Assembly (NCBI RefSeq): GCF_000413435.1 | Contig: NZ_KE340326.1 | Location: forward strand, 613,216 to 677,215 | Direction: 5' to 3' | DNA from: Campylobacter ureolyticus ACS-301-V-Sch3b | Lineage (GTDB): Bacteria; Campylobacterota; Campylobacteria; Campylobacterales; Campylobacteraceae | Length of the DNA: 64,000 nucleotides | In this document: piece after piece, positions 8,219 to 16,275 of the stretch | Layout: every line of letters begins with the position of its first letter | Numbering within the stretch: the first letter of the stretch is position 1 | Program-made: the position numbers and the translations under genes | Notes under the pieces: model-generated | Told to the model about the DNA's origin: nothing | Seen by the model: only the letters and a program-made list of their open reading frames with translations | Database searches by the model: none

Positions 8219-8907
8219 ATAAAATTATTCAAATCCCAATCAATCGGGCTTTTTCCAAGCTTTTTTAAAATTTCATTTGTTTTTGAAAAATGTTTGCATC
8301 CAAAAAAACCGCCTCTTGCCAAAGGGCTTGGGTGTGGAGCTGTTAGAATAAAATGTTTATTTTGATCTATTAAATTTGCTTTATTTTTAGCAAAATTGCC
8401 CCATAGTAAAAAAACAACTCCATTTTTTTCATCACTTATTTTTTTAATAACCGCATCGCTAAACAGATGCCAACCAAAGTCTTTGTGTGAGTTTGGCTTA
8501 CCTTTTTCAACGCTTAAACTCGCATTTAAAAGTAAAACACCTTGCTTTGCCCAATATGTCAAATCTCCGCTATTTGGCTCAATTATGCCTAAATCATCAT
8601 AAATTTCTTTATAGATGTTAATTAGACTTGGTGGAATTTTTACACCTTTTGGAACTGAAAAGCTAAGTCCCATGGCTTGATTATCCCCATGATACGGATC
8701 TTGTCCTAAAATAACAACTTTTACTTTATCAAATGGTGTTAGATTAAATGCATTAAATATTAAATTTGATGGTGGAAAAACGGTGGCAGATTTTTTAGAG
8801 ATGATTAAATTTTCTTTTAAATTTTCAAAATATGGTGATAAAAACTCATCTTTTAACGCCTCTTTCCAGCTTTTTTCTATTTTAACATTTTCAAGCAAAA
8901 TACTCAT
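8215..8907 (-). CDS. ung: Uracil-DNA glycosylase
   Basis: Family 1 uracil-DNA glycosylase, 230 residues, which removes uracil from DNA to start base excision repair. The water-activating motif GQDPYHG is at residues 68-74 with catalytic Asp70, followed by the family blocks GVLLLNASLSVEKGKPNSH, FLLWGNFAKNK and the minor-groove-reading HPSPLARGGF. The start ATG overlaps the stop of the upstream thiamine-phosphate-synthase-like gene by 4 bp, suggesting coupled translation. Confidence 0.97.
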   Translation of the reverse strand: MSILLENVKIEKSWKEALKDEFLSPYFENLKENLIISKKSATVFPPSNLIFNAFNLTPFDKVKVVILGQDPYHGDNQAMGLSFSVPKGVKIPPSLINIYKEIYDDLGIIEPNSGDLTYWAKQGVLLLNASLSVEKGKPNSHKDFGWHLFSDAVIKKISDEKNGVVFLLWGNFAKNKANLIDQNKHFILTAPHPSPLARGGFFGCKHFSKTNEILKKLGKSPIDWDLNNFI

Positions 8908-9341
8908 TTTATAGGCTTATCTCCTATTTTTGAATGCTCTAAAAATTTAGTTAAAATTTCTTTTTCTAAATCATAAAGCTCATATCTTGCATTTTTAAAA
9001 ATTTGTGAATTTTCTAAATCAATAAGTTTAAAAATTTCTTCTAAAACTCTTGCACTTTCTTGTGAGCGTTTTAAATTTGCAGTTAAAACTGAGCTTAAAT
9101 CTTTTCTTTGGAGTTCTAAATCTATTGATTTTTTAAGTACATCGAGATTTGCATCGCGGGAATTTAAACAATTTATTTGCAATTTTAAACTCTTTAAATT
9201 TCCTAAATGTCGTAAGTTTTTAAGCTTTAAAGAAAGCTCTTTATCGTTAAAAATATATCTTTGTATATCCTCAACAACTCTAATACCTTCTTTAAAGCGG
9301 TTTAAATTCGCATCAATTATGCGATAAATTTTAGTCTCTAT
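8904..9341 (-). CDS. Thiamine-phosphate-synthase-like protein with apparent non-AUG start
   Basis: About 145 residues of the short epsilonproteobacterial family usually annotated as thiamine-phosphate pyrophosphorylase. The conserved N-terminus IYRIIDANLNRFKEGIRVVE and the later NLKRSQESARVLEEIFKL and ARYELYDLEKEI blocks are intact. The frame is open from the stop at 9342-9344, but no ATG, GTG or TTG precedes the conserved N-terminus. The first in-frame TTG (9182) would discard over 50 conserved residues. AUA at 9341 has AGGA 7 nt upstream and overlaps the YccA-family stop by 11 nt, so I chose it; AUU at 9329 is the alternative. Biochemical role uncertain. Confidence 0.65.
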   Translation of the reverse strand: METKIYRIIDANLNRFKEGIRVVEDIQRYIFNDKELSLKLKNLRHLGNLKSLKLQINCLNSRDANLDVLKKSIDLELQRKDLSSVLTANLKRSQESARVLEEIFKLIDLENSQIFKNARYELYDLEKEILTKFLEHSKIGDKPIK

Positions 9342-10032
9342 TTAAAATTCCTAAAATATTTAAAAGTGAAATAAATAAATTTAATATGTTTAGATACATA
9401 CCAACAGCTGCCATAATAGGAGAATCATATCTTCCTCTTATGATATTTTGTGTATCAAAAAGTATGTACATACTAAATAAAATCGCACTTACTGATGAAA
9501 TTCCAAGTGAGAGCATTGTGCTTCTAAATAAAAATAGATTTAAAAGTCCAGCAACTATCACGCCTAAAAGCACGAAAAATAGTGGCTTTGCCCAAGAACT
9601 AAAATCAGCTTTTGCATTTATAGCATAAAGTGTAAGTCCGCCAAAAGCAACTGCTGTCATAACAAAAGCTTGTGTGACTATATGTCCTGCGCCACCATTA
9701 GTATACATATTTAAAACAGGTCCTAAAAAAAGTCCTGTAACAAAAGTAAAAGCAAAAAGCAATCCAAGAGCAAGTCCTCTCATACCTCTTTTATCAGCAA
9801 AACTCATTCCAAAAAGCATAATAAGCTCAACTGCTAAAAATAAAATTGAAAGCATAGGGCTTCTTGGAATTCCTGCATTCATGCCTACAAACGCTCCTGC
9901 AACAGCTGCAATTAATGAAGCTGCGATTAGTTTATAAGTATCTTTTATAAAGGTACTTAATTCTGAGCTTTGTTCTAGTGAATGCTCTATACTTTGAGAA
10001 TCTTGTGCATAATCTCTATCGTATAAACTCAT
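9331..10032 (-). CDS. Bax inhibitor-1/YccA family integral membrane protein
   Basis: Seven-transmembrane protein of the BI-1/YccA (TMBIM) family, 233 residues from the ATG at 10032, chosen because AAGGAG lies 6 nt upstream and the product begins MSLYDRDYAQ; an upstream in-frame start at 10068 has no such site. Hydrophobic spans cover about residues 40-60, 66-86, 95-115, 122-142, 150-168, 175-195 and 208-228. Relatives act as calcium-leak channels or modulate FtsH; the role in Campylobacter is unknown. The C. jejuni orthologue (Cj0236c) is also divergent from a carbonic anhydrase gene. Confidence 0.9.
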   Translation of the reverse strand: MSLYDRDYAQDSQSIEHSLEQSSELSTFIKDTYKLIAASLIAAVAGAFVGMNAGIPRSPMLSILFLAVELIMLFGMSFADKRGMRGLALGLLFAFTFVTGLFLGPVLNMYTNGGAGHIVTQAFVMTAVAFGGLTLYAINAKADFSSWAKPLFFVLLGVIVAGLLNLFLFRSTMLSLGISSVSAILFSMYILFDTQNIIRGRYDSPIMAAVGMYLNILNLFISLLNILGILNRD

Positions 10033-10183
10033 ATTTTCTCCTTTGTAATCTTTATTTGATTTTATCAAAAACTCAGTAAATAAAATATAAATTTGAATTT
10101 ATTATATAAAAGTAAGTTTAAATTTTATATCTGTTTTTAAATTTAAGGTAGAATAATGAAAATTTTTATTTAAGGAAAAAATT

Positions 10184-10867
10184 TTGGATAATTTGGAAAA
10201 TGGAAATATTGTAAAAGGCGGAATAGAGTTTATGGAAAAGTATTTTAAGGAAAATGCTGAACTTTTTAAAACTTTAAAAGATAACCAAACTCCGCACACA
10301 CTTTTTATTGGATGTTCTGACTCAAGAGTTGTGCCAAATCTTATAACAAATACAAAACCAGGTGAGATGTTTGTCATAAGAAATATAGCGAATATCATAC
10401 CAAAATATAGAGTTAGTGATGAGTTTTTAGCCACAACTTCGGCCATTGAGTATGCTTTGTATATTTTAAATATAAAAGATATTATTATTTGTGGACATAG
10501 TAACTGTGGTGGGTGTGCGGCACTTTACTACGATGAGAGTAAATTTGATAAAACACCAAATGTTAAAACTTGGCTTAAATCTTTGGATAATGTTAAAGCC
10601 CAAGTTGAGGCGCTAGGACTTAGTAACTTAAAGAAAAAAGCTTGGTTTGTTGAGAGATTAAATATAATAAACTCGATTGACAACCTTTTAACTTATCCAG
10701 GTGTAAAAGAGGGCGTTAAGCTTGGAAAGATAAGAATTTATGGCTGGCATTATATCATAGAAACTGGTTCTTTGTTTAGCTATGATATGGTAACAAAAGA
10801 TTTTGAATTATTAAATGAAGGAAGTGATTATGAAAAAATTTATAACGAAATTTTTGCTGATAATTAG
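10184..10867 (+). CDS. canB: Beta-class carbonic anhydrase
   Basis: Zinc enzyme interconverting CO2 and bicarbonate, important for capnophilic growth, 227 residues. Zinc ligands are Cys44 (IGCSDSR), His105 and Cys108 (GHSNCGGC), with the Asp46-Arg48 dyad. The start is TTG at 10184 with AAGGAA about 7 nt upstream. Its last 38 bp overlap the start of the mechanosensitive channel gene, whose ribosome-binding site lies within it, so the two are translationally linked. C. jejuni has the same canB (Cj0237)/Cj0238 pair next to the YccA gene. Confidence 0.95.
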   Translation: MDNLENGNIVKGGIEFMEKYFKENAELFKTLKDNQTPHTLFIGCSDSRVVPNLITNTKPGEMFVIRNIANIIPKYRVSDEFLATTSAIEYALYILNIKDIIICGHSNCGGCAALYYDESKFDKTPNVKTWLKSLDNVKAQVEALGLSNLKKKAWFVERLNIINSIDNLLTYPGVKEGVKLGKIRIYGWHYIIETGSLFSYDMVTKDFELLNEGSDYEKIYNEIFADN

Positions 10868-13040
10868 TATTTTTTTCATTGGCTTACAAGCAAAAAATAC
10901 AGATTTGCCAAAGGTTGATGAAGTTTTAACCGAATCAAATCAAACTGAGACAAACAAAACTGAAGAAGTTAAGCAAAATTCGGTATTAAGCGGAATTATA
11001 AAGCAAAGCACAGATCAAATTTCAGAAGAAAATAAAACCGCTGAAAAAGAAAAGCTTGTTGAGTTTTTAACCGATGGAAAAGAGGCAAATAAAAGTGAAA
11101 ATGAAATTACAATTGCTGAGCTTGTAGCTGAAAAAGCTGTAAATTCACCAAAAAAGACTGATAATTCTAATAAGCAAAGTTTAGGCGATATAGTTAAAGA
11201 GATAAAAGATATAAATATAAAAATAGATCTTTTAAAAACTTCAACTGATGCTAATAAAACAGCTGATGAGATTTCTAGTTTGCAAAGCACAAAAGAAAGT
11301 TTGCTTTTTCATATCCCATCTGCTATTACAAATCAAACAGTTGATGAGGCTGCTTTAATAGCATATCTTACAAATAAAAAAGATTTAAGTAAAAAATTAT
11401 CAAAACTCCAAAATAGAAAAAATTCATTTGATTATATTGATGCGAATTTAAGTTTTACTGCCATAGAGATTGGTGAGAACTTTTACTCATCTTTATTAAA
11501 GCTTGAATATATGTTTAAAGATGGTAGAAAAGAAAGCGAGATAAAAAAACTTATCCAAGATACACTTTTAAATTTACAAATTAAAGATTTTTCAAATATA
11601 AAAAATAAGATAGATGAGCTTAATATAAAAGATGATCAAAATGCCACACTTAATAATAAATATTCAAATTTAATATCAAATAAAAAAACTTATGAAGAAA
11701 TTTTAAGCTATCTTTCAAAAAATACAAATTTATTAACTGGAAATGCTCTTTTTGTTGGATTAAATTTAAAATTTATAATTGATTATATTAACGACTTATC
11801 ACCTTTTGAGGCAAGTGCTATAAATTTGGGAAAAATAATTCCAATTATTTTAATAATGGTTCTTCTGTTTTCAATAAGACGATTTTTAGCAAATATTATC
11901 TATTTTGTTTTTACACTCTTTAATAAAAATAAAGAAAAAAATATAGAGATAAAAACGCAAGTTGTTGATCTTATCAAAAAACCACTTGGTGTTTTATTAA
12001 TAGCTTATGGTGTTGATATTTGTTTAAGTATTTTTTACTATCCAAGCCCTGTTCCACTGATATTTAACAAGGCCTTTGGAGTGATTTTTATTCTTCTATA
12101 CTCTTGGCTTGTTATTGAAATTATTAATGGTTATGGAATCATAATAATTAGCAAATTAGCCAAAAAAAGCAGTAGAAAAGAAGTGCTAAATTTAGTTGTT
12201 AAAATTTTATATATCGTGGTTGTTATAGTTGCATTTTTACTTATTTTAACAAAAATGGGGATAAACGTTTCAGCCATTGTTGCTTCACTTGGAATAGGTG
12301 GTTTGGCTGTTGCTTTGGCAACCAAAGATATTATTGCAAATTTATTTGCTTCAATTATGGTTTTATTTGACAACTCATTTTCTCAAGGAGATTGGATAGT
12401 TGTAGGTAATGTTGAGGGAACTGTTGTTGAAACAGGGCTAAGAAAAACAACTATTAGAACTTTTGATAACTCTTTAGTCTTTGTTCCAAACTCAAAAATT
12501 ATTGATAATAATATAATAAACTGGAGTAGAAGAAAAGTTGGAAGACAGATAAAAATGTTTTTAGGTCTAAATTATTCAACGCCTCCGCATATGGTTGAGC
12601 AAGTCATAAAAGAGATAAAAGAGATGCTTTATACTCATCCAGGCATTGCAAATCCTACAAAAAAAGATGCATTAAATGATATGAGATTTAAATATAGACA
12701 AAGCATTGTCTCATTGGATGATTTAGCAGGATATAAAAATAATTTGTTTGTAACACTTGATAAATTTGATGATTCATCTATAAATATTATGATTTATTGT
12801 TTTACTAAAAGTGTTGTTTGGGCTGAATTTTTGGACGTTAAACAAGATGTTATGATAAAAATGATGAAAATTTTAGAAAAAAATAAAGTCGGATTTGCCT
12901 TTCCCTCTAAAAGCGTCTACATAGAAGAAACTCCTATGCTTAAAGATATTATTTCAGTTAAGGATAATGGCGATAAAGCTACAGAAACAAAACAGATCGA
13001 TGTAGATGATAAAAATGATAAAAATATTAACAAAAAATAG
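10830..13040 (+). CDS. MscS-family mechanosensitive channel with long N-terminal extension
   Basis: Large mechanosensitive ion channel, 736 residues, orthologous by position to C. jejuni Cj0238. A signal peptide (about 1-22) is followed by a ~300-residue periplasmic region rich in Asn, Lys and Glu with coiled-coil character, then several membrane spans (about 330-500). The MscS pore helix and beta domain are recognisable as ASLGIGGLAVALATKDIIAN, FSQGDWIVVGNVEGTVVETGLRKT and VFVPNSKIIDNNIINWSRR. I chose ATG 10830, with GAAGGAAG upstream, over 10815. It overlaps canB by 38 bp and ends in a charged Asp/Lys/Asn tail. It probably protects against hypo-osmotic shock. Confidence 0.92.
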   Translation: MKKFITKFLLIISIFFIGLQAKNTDLPKVDEVLTESNQTETNKTEEVKQNSVLSGIIKQSTDQISEENKTAEKEKLVEFLTDGKEANKSENEITIAELVAEKAVNSPKKTDNSNKQSLGDIVKEIKDINIKIDLLKTSTDANKTADEISSLQSTKESLLFHIPSAITNQTVDEAALIAYLTNKKDLSKKLSKLQNRKNSFDYIDANLSFTAIEIGENFYSSLLKLEYMFKDGRKESEIKKLIQDTLLNLQIKDFSNIKNKIDELNIKDDQNATLNNKYSNLISNKKTYEEILSYLSKNTNLLTGNALFVGLNLKFIIDYINDLSPFEASAINLGKIIPIILIMVLLFSIRRFLANIIYFVFTLFNKNKEKNIEIKTQVVDLIKKPLGVLLIAYGVDICLSIFYYPSPVPLIFNKAFGVIFILLYSWLVIEIINGYGIIIISKLAKKSSRKEVLNLVVKILYIVVVIVAFLLILTKMGINVSAIVASLGIGGLAVALATKDIIANLFASIMVLFDNSFSQGDWIVVGNVEGTVVETGLRKTTIRTFDNSLVFVPNSKIIDNNIINWSRRKVGRQIKMFLGLNYSTPPHMVEQVIKEIKEMLYTHPGIANPTKKDALNDMRFKYRQSIVSLDDLAGYKNNLFVTLDKFDDSSINIMIYCFTKSVVWAEFLDVKQDVMIKMMKILEKNKVGFAFPSKSVYIEETPMLKDIISVKDNGDKATETKQIDVDDKNDKNINKK

Positions 13041-13072
13041 TTGAAATTTTGAAAAAAAATAGTAAAATTACA

Positions 13073-13100
13073 AGGCTTTAATTAGTTAAAGCCTATTTTT
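13073..13100 (+). terminator. Rho-independent terminator after the MscS-family gene
   Basis: Eight-base-pair stem GGCTTTAA / TTAAAGCC with a TTAG loop followed by TATTTTT, about 33 bp after the stop. It separates the channel gene from the small acidic protein gene. Confidence 0.75.
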
Positions 13101-13115
13101 ACTAAGGAGATAAGT

Positions 13116-13262
13116 ATGAGAGACGACTTTGAAGATGACTTCGACCCAAGTGAAGATTTTGATGAAGATCTTTATGATGAAGAAGAAAATTGGGAAGATT
13201 TAGATGAGGATGATGAGTTTGTTTATGACAAAGACGACTATACTTTTGATGATGAATGCTAA
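13116..13262 (+). CDS. 48-residue highly acidic protein of unknown function
   Basis: Short gene with a strong AAGGAG 6 nt before ATG. The 48-residue product is almost entirely Asp, Glu and aromatic residues (MRDDFEDDFDPSEDFDEDLY at the start, ending TFDDEC), giving a very negative charge, with a single Cys as the last residue. No signal peptide or membrane segment. It is flanked by a terminator on each side, so it looks monocistronic. The reverse strand in this interval also has an open frame, but it is just the complement of GAT/GAA codons. I do not recognise a family; DNA mimicry, cation binding or interaction with a basic partner are possibilities only. Confidence 0.7.
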   Translation: MRDDFEDDFDPSEDFDEDLYDEEENWEDLDEDDEFVYDKDDYTFDDEC

Positions 13263-13277
13263 AAAATGCTAAAATTT

Positions 13278-13330
13278 GCAGATTGTAATAATACAAAATA
13301 ACTCTTATTTACAATCTGCTTACTTTTTTG
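13278..13330 (+). terminator. Terminator after the acidic mini-gene
   Basis: Eleven-base-pair perfect stem GCAGATTGTAA / TTACAATCTGC with a 20-nt loop, followed by TTACTTTTTTG. The long loop is unusual, but the T-run is right for intrinsic termination. Confidence 0.6.
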
Positions 13331-13380
13331 TTACTTTAAAATAATATAATGATTTTAAATTTTATATTAAAGGATAAAAA

Positions 13381-14037
13381 ATGTTAAAACTTAGAGTTCT
13401 TCCGTTTTGTGCAAAAAGCAACGCGGTAGTTAGTGAACAAACCTGTAATTTTCATTACGGAAAACATCATAATACTTATGTTAATAATTTCAATAATCTT
13501 GTAAAAGATAGTGAGTTTAAAGATGCTTGTTTTTATGATATCTTAACAAAAGCAAAAGGTGGTCTTTTTAATAATGCTGCTCAAGTTTACAATCACGATT
13601 TTTACTGGGATTGTATAGCTAAAAAATCAGATATTAGCGATGAGCTAAAAAAAGCTTTAGATAAAAATTTCGATGATTTTAAAGCTGAGTTTTTAAAAGC
13701 AGCTACAACATTATTTGGCTCTGGCTGGTGCTGGTTGGCTTATGATCCAAACTCAAAAAAACTTGAAATTATTCAAACTTCAAATGCGGCAACACCTGTA
13801 ACTGATGGAAAAATTCCACTTTTAGTTGTTGATGTTTGGGAGCATGCATACTATCTTGATACTCAAAATGCAAGACCTGCATATTTAGAGAAATTTTATG
13901 AGAATATTAACTGGGAATTTGTATCACAAGCTTATGAGTGGGCTTTAAAAGAAGGTGTTAATTCAGTTAAATTTTACATAAAAGACATTCATCCAGAACT
14001 TGCTAAAAAAAGTTGTGGCTGTTCATGCAAAGCTTAA
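13381..14037 (+). CDS. sodB: Superoxide dismutase (Fe/Mn family) with Cys-rich C-terminal tail
   Basis: Iron-type superoxide dismutase, 218 residues. Metal ligands are visible as His25 (FHYGKHH), the His of YNHDFYW, and the Asp and His of DVWEHAYY; GGLFNNAAQVYNHDFYW and GSGWCWLAYD are Fe-SOD signatures. AAAGGA precedes the start. The tail ends KKSCGCSCKA, a CxCxC cluster, and there are extra Cys at positions 10 and 22. As I recall, C. jejuni SodB has a Cys-rich loop in mid-protein (GCGCGGSC) rather than at the end, so the cluster is in a different place here. Confidence 0.95.
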   Translation: MLKLRVLPFCAKSNAVVSEQTCNFHYGKHHNTYVNNFNNLVKDSEFKDACFYDILTKAKGGLFNNAAQVYNHDFYWDCIAKKSDISDELKKALDKNFDDFKAEFLKAATTLFGSGWCWLAYDPNSKKLEIIQTSNAATPVTDGKIPLLVVDVWEHAYYLDTQNARPAYLEKFYENINWEFVSQAYEWALKEGVNSVKFYIKDIHPELAKKSCGCSCKA

Positions 14038-14057
14038 TTTAGCAAAAATACTTTAAA

Positions 14058-14090
14058 TTTTGAAGTCCAAAATGGGCTTCAAATCACTTA
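14058..14090 (+). terminator. Bidirectional terminator between sodB and the AlkD-like gene
   Basis: Stem TTTGAAGTCC / GGGCTTCAAA (10 bp including one wobble) with an AAAAT loop, lying between the convergent genes. Flanks are T-rich on both strands. Confidence 0.6.
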
Positions 14091-14102
14091 TTTATTTAAA
14101 AT

Positions 14103-14768
14103 TTAATAAATGACTTTTGAAATTTCATCTTTAAACTCATTACTGATTCTAAAACTATCTTTTATTTTTATTTTAGTCATTTTAAAAATTTCACTGTTTA
14201 GTTTTTTGTCTTTTAGAAAAAATAAAGTTTTTTTTGGAAATTGTACCGCACATTCACAAATCAGCCATGCTTTTGCCATTTGTGCGTAGTATTTATTTGG
14301 ATTTGGTGTATTGAATATAAAATCTAAATATTTATCTTTAATAAAATAATAGAGTAAATTTACAAAACCAGCTCTTAAAATAAATTCATCATTTGACTTT
14401 AACCATAAATTTATTTCATTAAAAAGTAAATTCTCATCTATTTTTTTAAACTTAATAGTATCAATTAATGCCCAATTATCAGCTTTTTTAATATATTTAT
14501 CATAAAGAGTTAGTTTTTTAGAAAACTCGCATTTTAAATCAGTCAAAATAAGCCCTTTAAGTAAAATCATTTCAAAAATTTCATCATCTGAGTTTATAAA
14601 ATTTAAAAGATTAGAATTATTTAAATTTTTACATAAATTGTTAGCAATCTTCCTTAAATGCGGAGTTTTTACACCTAAAATTTTATATTTTGTAAAAATT
14701 AATTTTTGTATAAAAGTTTTTTGTTTTTGAGTTTTTAAATTGTTTAAAATATTTAAAATTTCATTCAA
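14103..14768 (-). CDS. DNA alkylation repair protein (AlkD-like HEAT-repeat glycosylase)
   Basis: A 221-residue all-helical protein of the AlkD/DNA alkylation repair family; such enzymes excise N3- and N7-alkylated bases without base flipping. Family blocks are LGVKTPHLRKIAN near residue 32, DEIFEMILLKGL, KKADNWALIDTI, LRAGFVNLLYYF and YYAQMAKAWLICECAVQFP. It is convergent with sodB across a shared hairpin. Specific substrate and activity are inferred from family. Confidence 0.85.
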   Translation of the reverse strand: MNEILNILNNLKTQKQKTFIQKLIFTKYKILGVKTPHLRKIANNLCKNLNNSNLLNFINSDDEIFEMILLKGLILTDLKCEFSKKLTLYDKYIKKADNWALIDTIKFKKIDENLLFNEINLWLKSNDEFILRAGFVNLLYYFIKDKYLDFIFNTPNPNKYYAQMAKAWLICECAVQFPKKTLFFLKDKKLNSEIFKMTKIKIKDSFRISNEFKDEISKVIY

Positions 14769-14884
14769 ATTTTACCTTTTTAGAACTATATTTATAGTTT
14801 TAACAAAATAATAAAACCAAAATTTTACAATAAAGTAAAAATTGTGTTTTATCAATTTGTTATAAAATGGATTTAAAATAAAAA

Positions 14885-14961
14885 TGGTATCAGGGGGGAG
14901 ACTTGAACTCCCGACCTCCGGCTTATGAGACCAGCGCTCTAACCAGCTGAGCTACCCTGAC
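14885..14961 (-). tRNA. tRNA-Met(CAU)
   Basis: On the minus strand GTCAGGG forms the acceptor stem with CCCTGAT. Anticodon loop CTCATAA gives anticodon CAU, the T-arm is GGGAG-TTCAAGT-CTCCC, and the CCA end is encoded. Most likely elongator tRNA-Met; a lysidine-type tRNA-Ile2 shares this anticodon and is not excluded by eye. Confidence 0.93.
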
Positions 14962-15040
14962 ACAAAGCTAAAAAAAGAAGTATGAATTATACCAAATAAA
15001 TTCTTATTTTAACTTTAAACATTTTTACTATAAATCAAAT

Positions 15041-15958
15041 TTAGCCTAAATTTTGCATTATATAGACCCAAAATGGCATTGAAATAATACTAAAAATTAA
15101 TCCAAAGGCAACTGAACTAACTGCTAAATTTGAATCCATTTTTGCTTTCATAACCATTGCACAAACTATCGTAGCTGTTGGCATAGTAGTTTCTAAAAAT
15201 GCAATTTTAAGGCTATTTGTAATTTCAAAACCAAAAGATTTAAAAAGTATAATAAAAATTAGTGGAGCTATTATCATTTTACATAAAATTACAACCATTG
15301 TTTGTTTATATGAGCTTTTTATAGCACCAAATCCAAGACTTAATCCAATGGCAAATAGTGCAACTGGTGTGGCAGCATCTCCTAGCATTATAATAGGTTT
15401 AAAAATAAAATCAGGAATATCTATAACTTTAAGTCCTATTCCAAGCAAAAGTCCGTAAAATGGTGGAAAGGAAAATATTTTCTTAACACTATTTATAAGG
15501 CTAAATTTCTCATTTGAGCCAAGCGATAAAATAAGTGGCACAAATAAAGATATCGGTAAAGCACCAGCTAATGCATCATAAAATATAACTTCACCAATAG
15601 CACTTGGTGTGCCTATAACACCTTCAACTATTGGCATTCCAACAAATAATGTATTTCCAAAAGATGATAGCACTACAACTGAAACCAAAGTCGCTTTTGA
15701 AAATCTACAAATTTTTCCTATTATAAATGAGATAAAAGCTGCTAATGATGTAGAAATAAATCCTGTAAAAATAAGCGAAATTAAAGTTAAGTCAATTTGT
15801 AGATGATAAATTCTATTAAATATCAAACACGGAGTTGCAAAAATTATCGCAAAGTCAAAAAACATTCTGGTTTGTTTTTGTTTTAAAATTTTAGCTTTTT
15901 TTGCTATATAACCTCCACCAAGTATCATAAAAATGGCAAATAAAGGTTCAAAAACCAT
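15041..15958 (-). CDS. AEC family transporter (auxin efflux carrier type permease)
   Basis: Integral membrane protein of 305 residues with about ten hydrophobic segments split into two halves, typical of AEC/malonate-type permeases. The N-terminus MVFEPLFAIFMILGGGYIAKK and the block ETTMPTATIVCAMVMKAKMD near the C-terminus are family hallmarks. The substrate, probably an organic acid or amino acid, cannot be deduced. It stands alone, running away from lpxB, with the ynfA remnant in the upstream gap. Confidence 0.88.
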   Translation of the reverse strand: MVFEPLFAIFMILGGGYIAKKAKILKQKQTRMFFDFAIIFATPCLIFNRIYHLQIDLTLISLIFTGFISTSLAAFISFIIGKICRFSKATLVSVVVLSSFGNTLFVGMPIVEGVIGTPSAIGEVIFYDALAGALPISLFVPLILSLGSNEKFSLINSVKKIFSFPPFYGLLLGIGLKVIDIPDFIFKPIIMLGDAATPVALFAIGLSLGFGAIKSSYKQTMVVILCKMIIAPLIFIILFKSFGFEITNSLKIAFLETTMPTATIVCAMVMKAKMDSNLAVSSVAFGLIFSIISMPFWVYIMQNLG

Positions 15959-16097
15959 AATTCTCCTTTTTTAAAAATTAAAGGTGGAAATATAATATTT
16001 TAAATCTAAATTTATACTTAAATTTAAAAAATTTATATTAAAATATTTTTTAAAAAATTTGTTAAAATTCTTTTTTAAATTTAAAATTATAAAATAA

Positions 16098-16268
16098 GGA
16101 CTTTATATCATAAGCTCTCTTTTATGGTTATTTTTTGTTGAAAAACAAAGCGTGAATAAATATGATATTTTAGATCTGTTTTTGTGTGTTAGTGGGGCTT
16201 TGATGATAATTAGCGGAATTTTTAAAAAAGCTTTTAGATATTTTGATATAATTGTTTTTAAAAAATAG
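16098..16268 (+). pseudogene. Truncated remnant of a YnfA (UPF0060) small membrane protein
   Basis: An open frame of 56 codons without ATG at its head (stop at 16095-16097, then GLYIISSLLWLFFVEKQSVN and on to ALMIISGIFKKAF). The pattern G-x-Y-x5-LWL-x3-V...YD...G-x-L-x-II-x-G aligns without gaps with the C-terminal third of E. coli YnfA as I remember it, whereas the first ~70 residues are missing. It ends 7 bp before lpxB, whose ribosome-binding site (AGGAAG) follows directly. AAGGA at 16096-16100 could permit initiation at a nearby AUC/AUA or the GTG at 16152, but a decayed gene is more likely. Confidence 0.5.
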
Positions 16269-16275
16269 GAAGTTT

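Noticed and set aside
13102-13296. Minus-strand open frame rich in His and Leu opposite the acidic mini-gene
   Set aside because: It is the reverse complement of GAT/GAA-rich codons, has no ribosome-binding site, and the plus-strand gene has a strong one.
14890-14897. Run of six G as a possible phase-variable contingency tract
   Set aside because: It is the 3' acceptor/T-stem part of tRNA-Met on the opposite strand. No long poly-G tract of the kind that switches Campylobacter surface genes was seen in the window.
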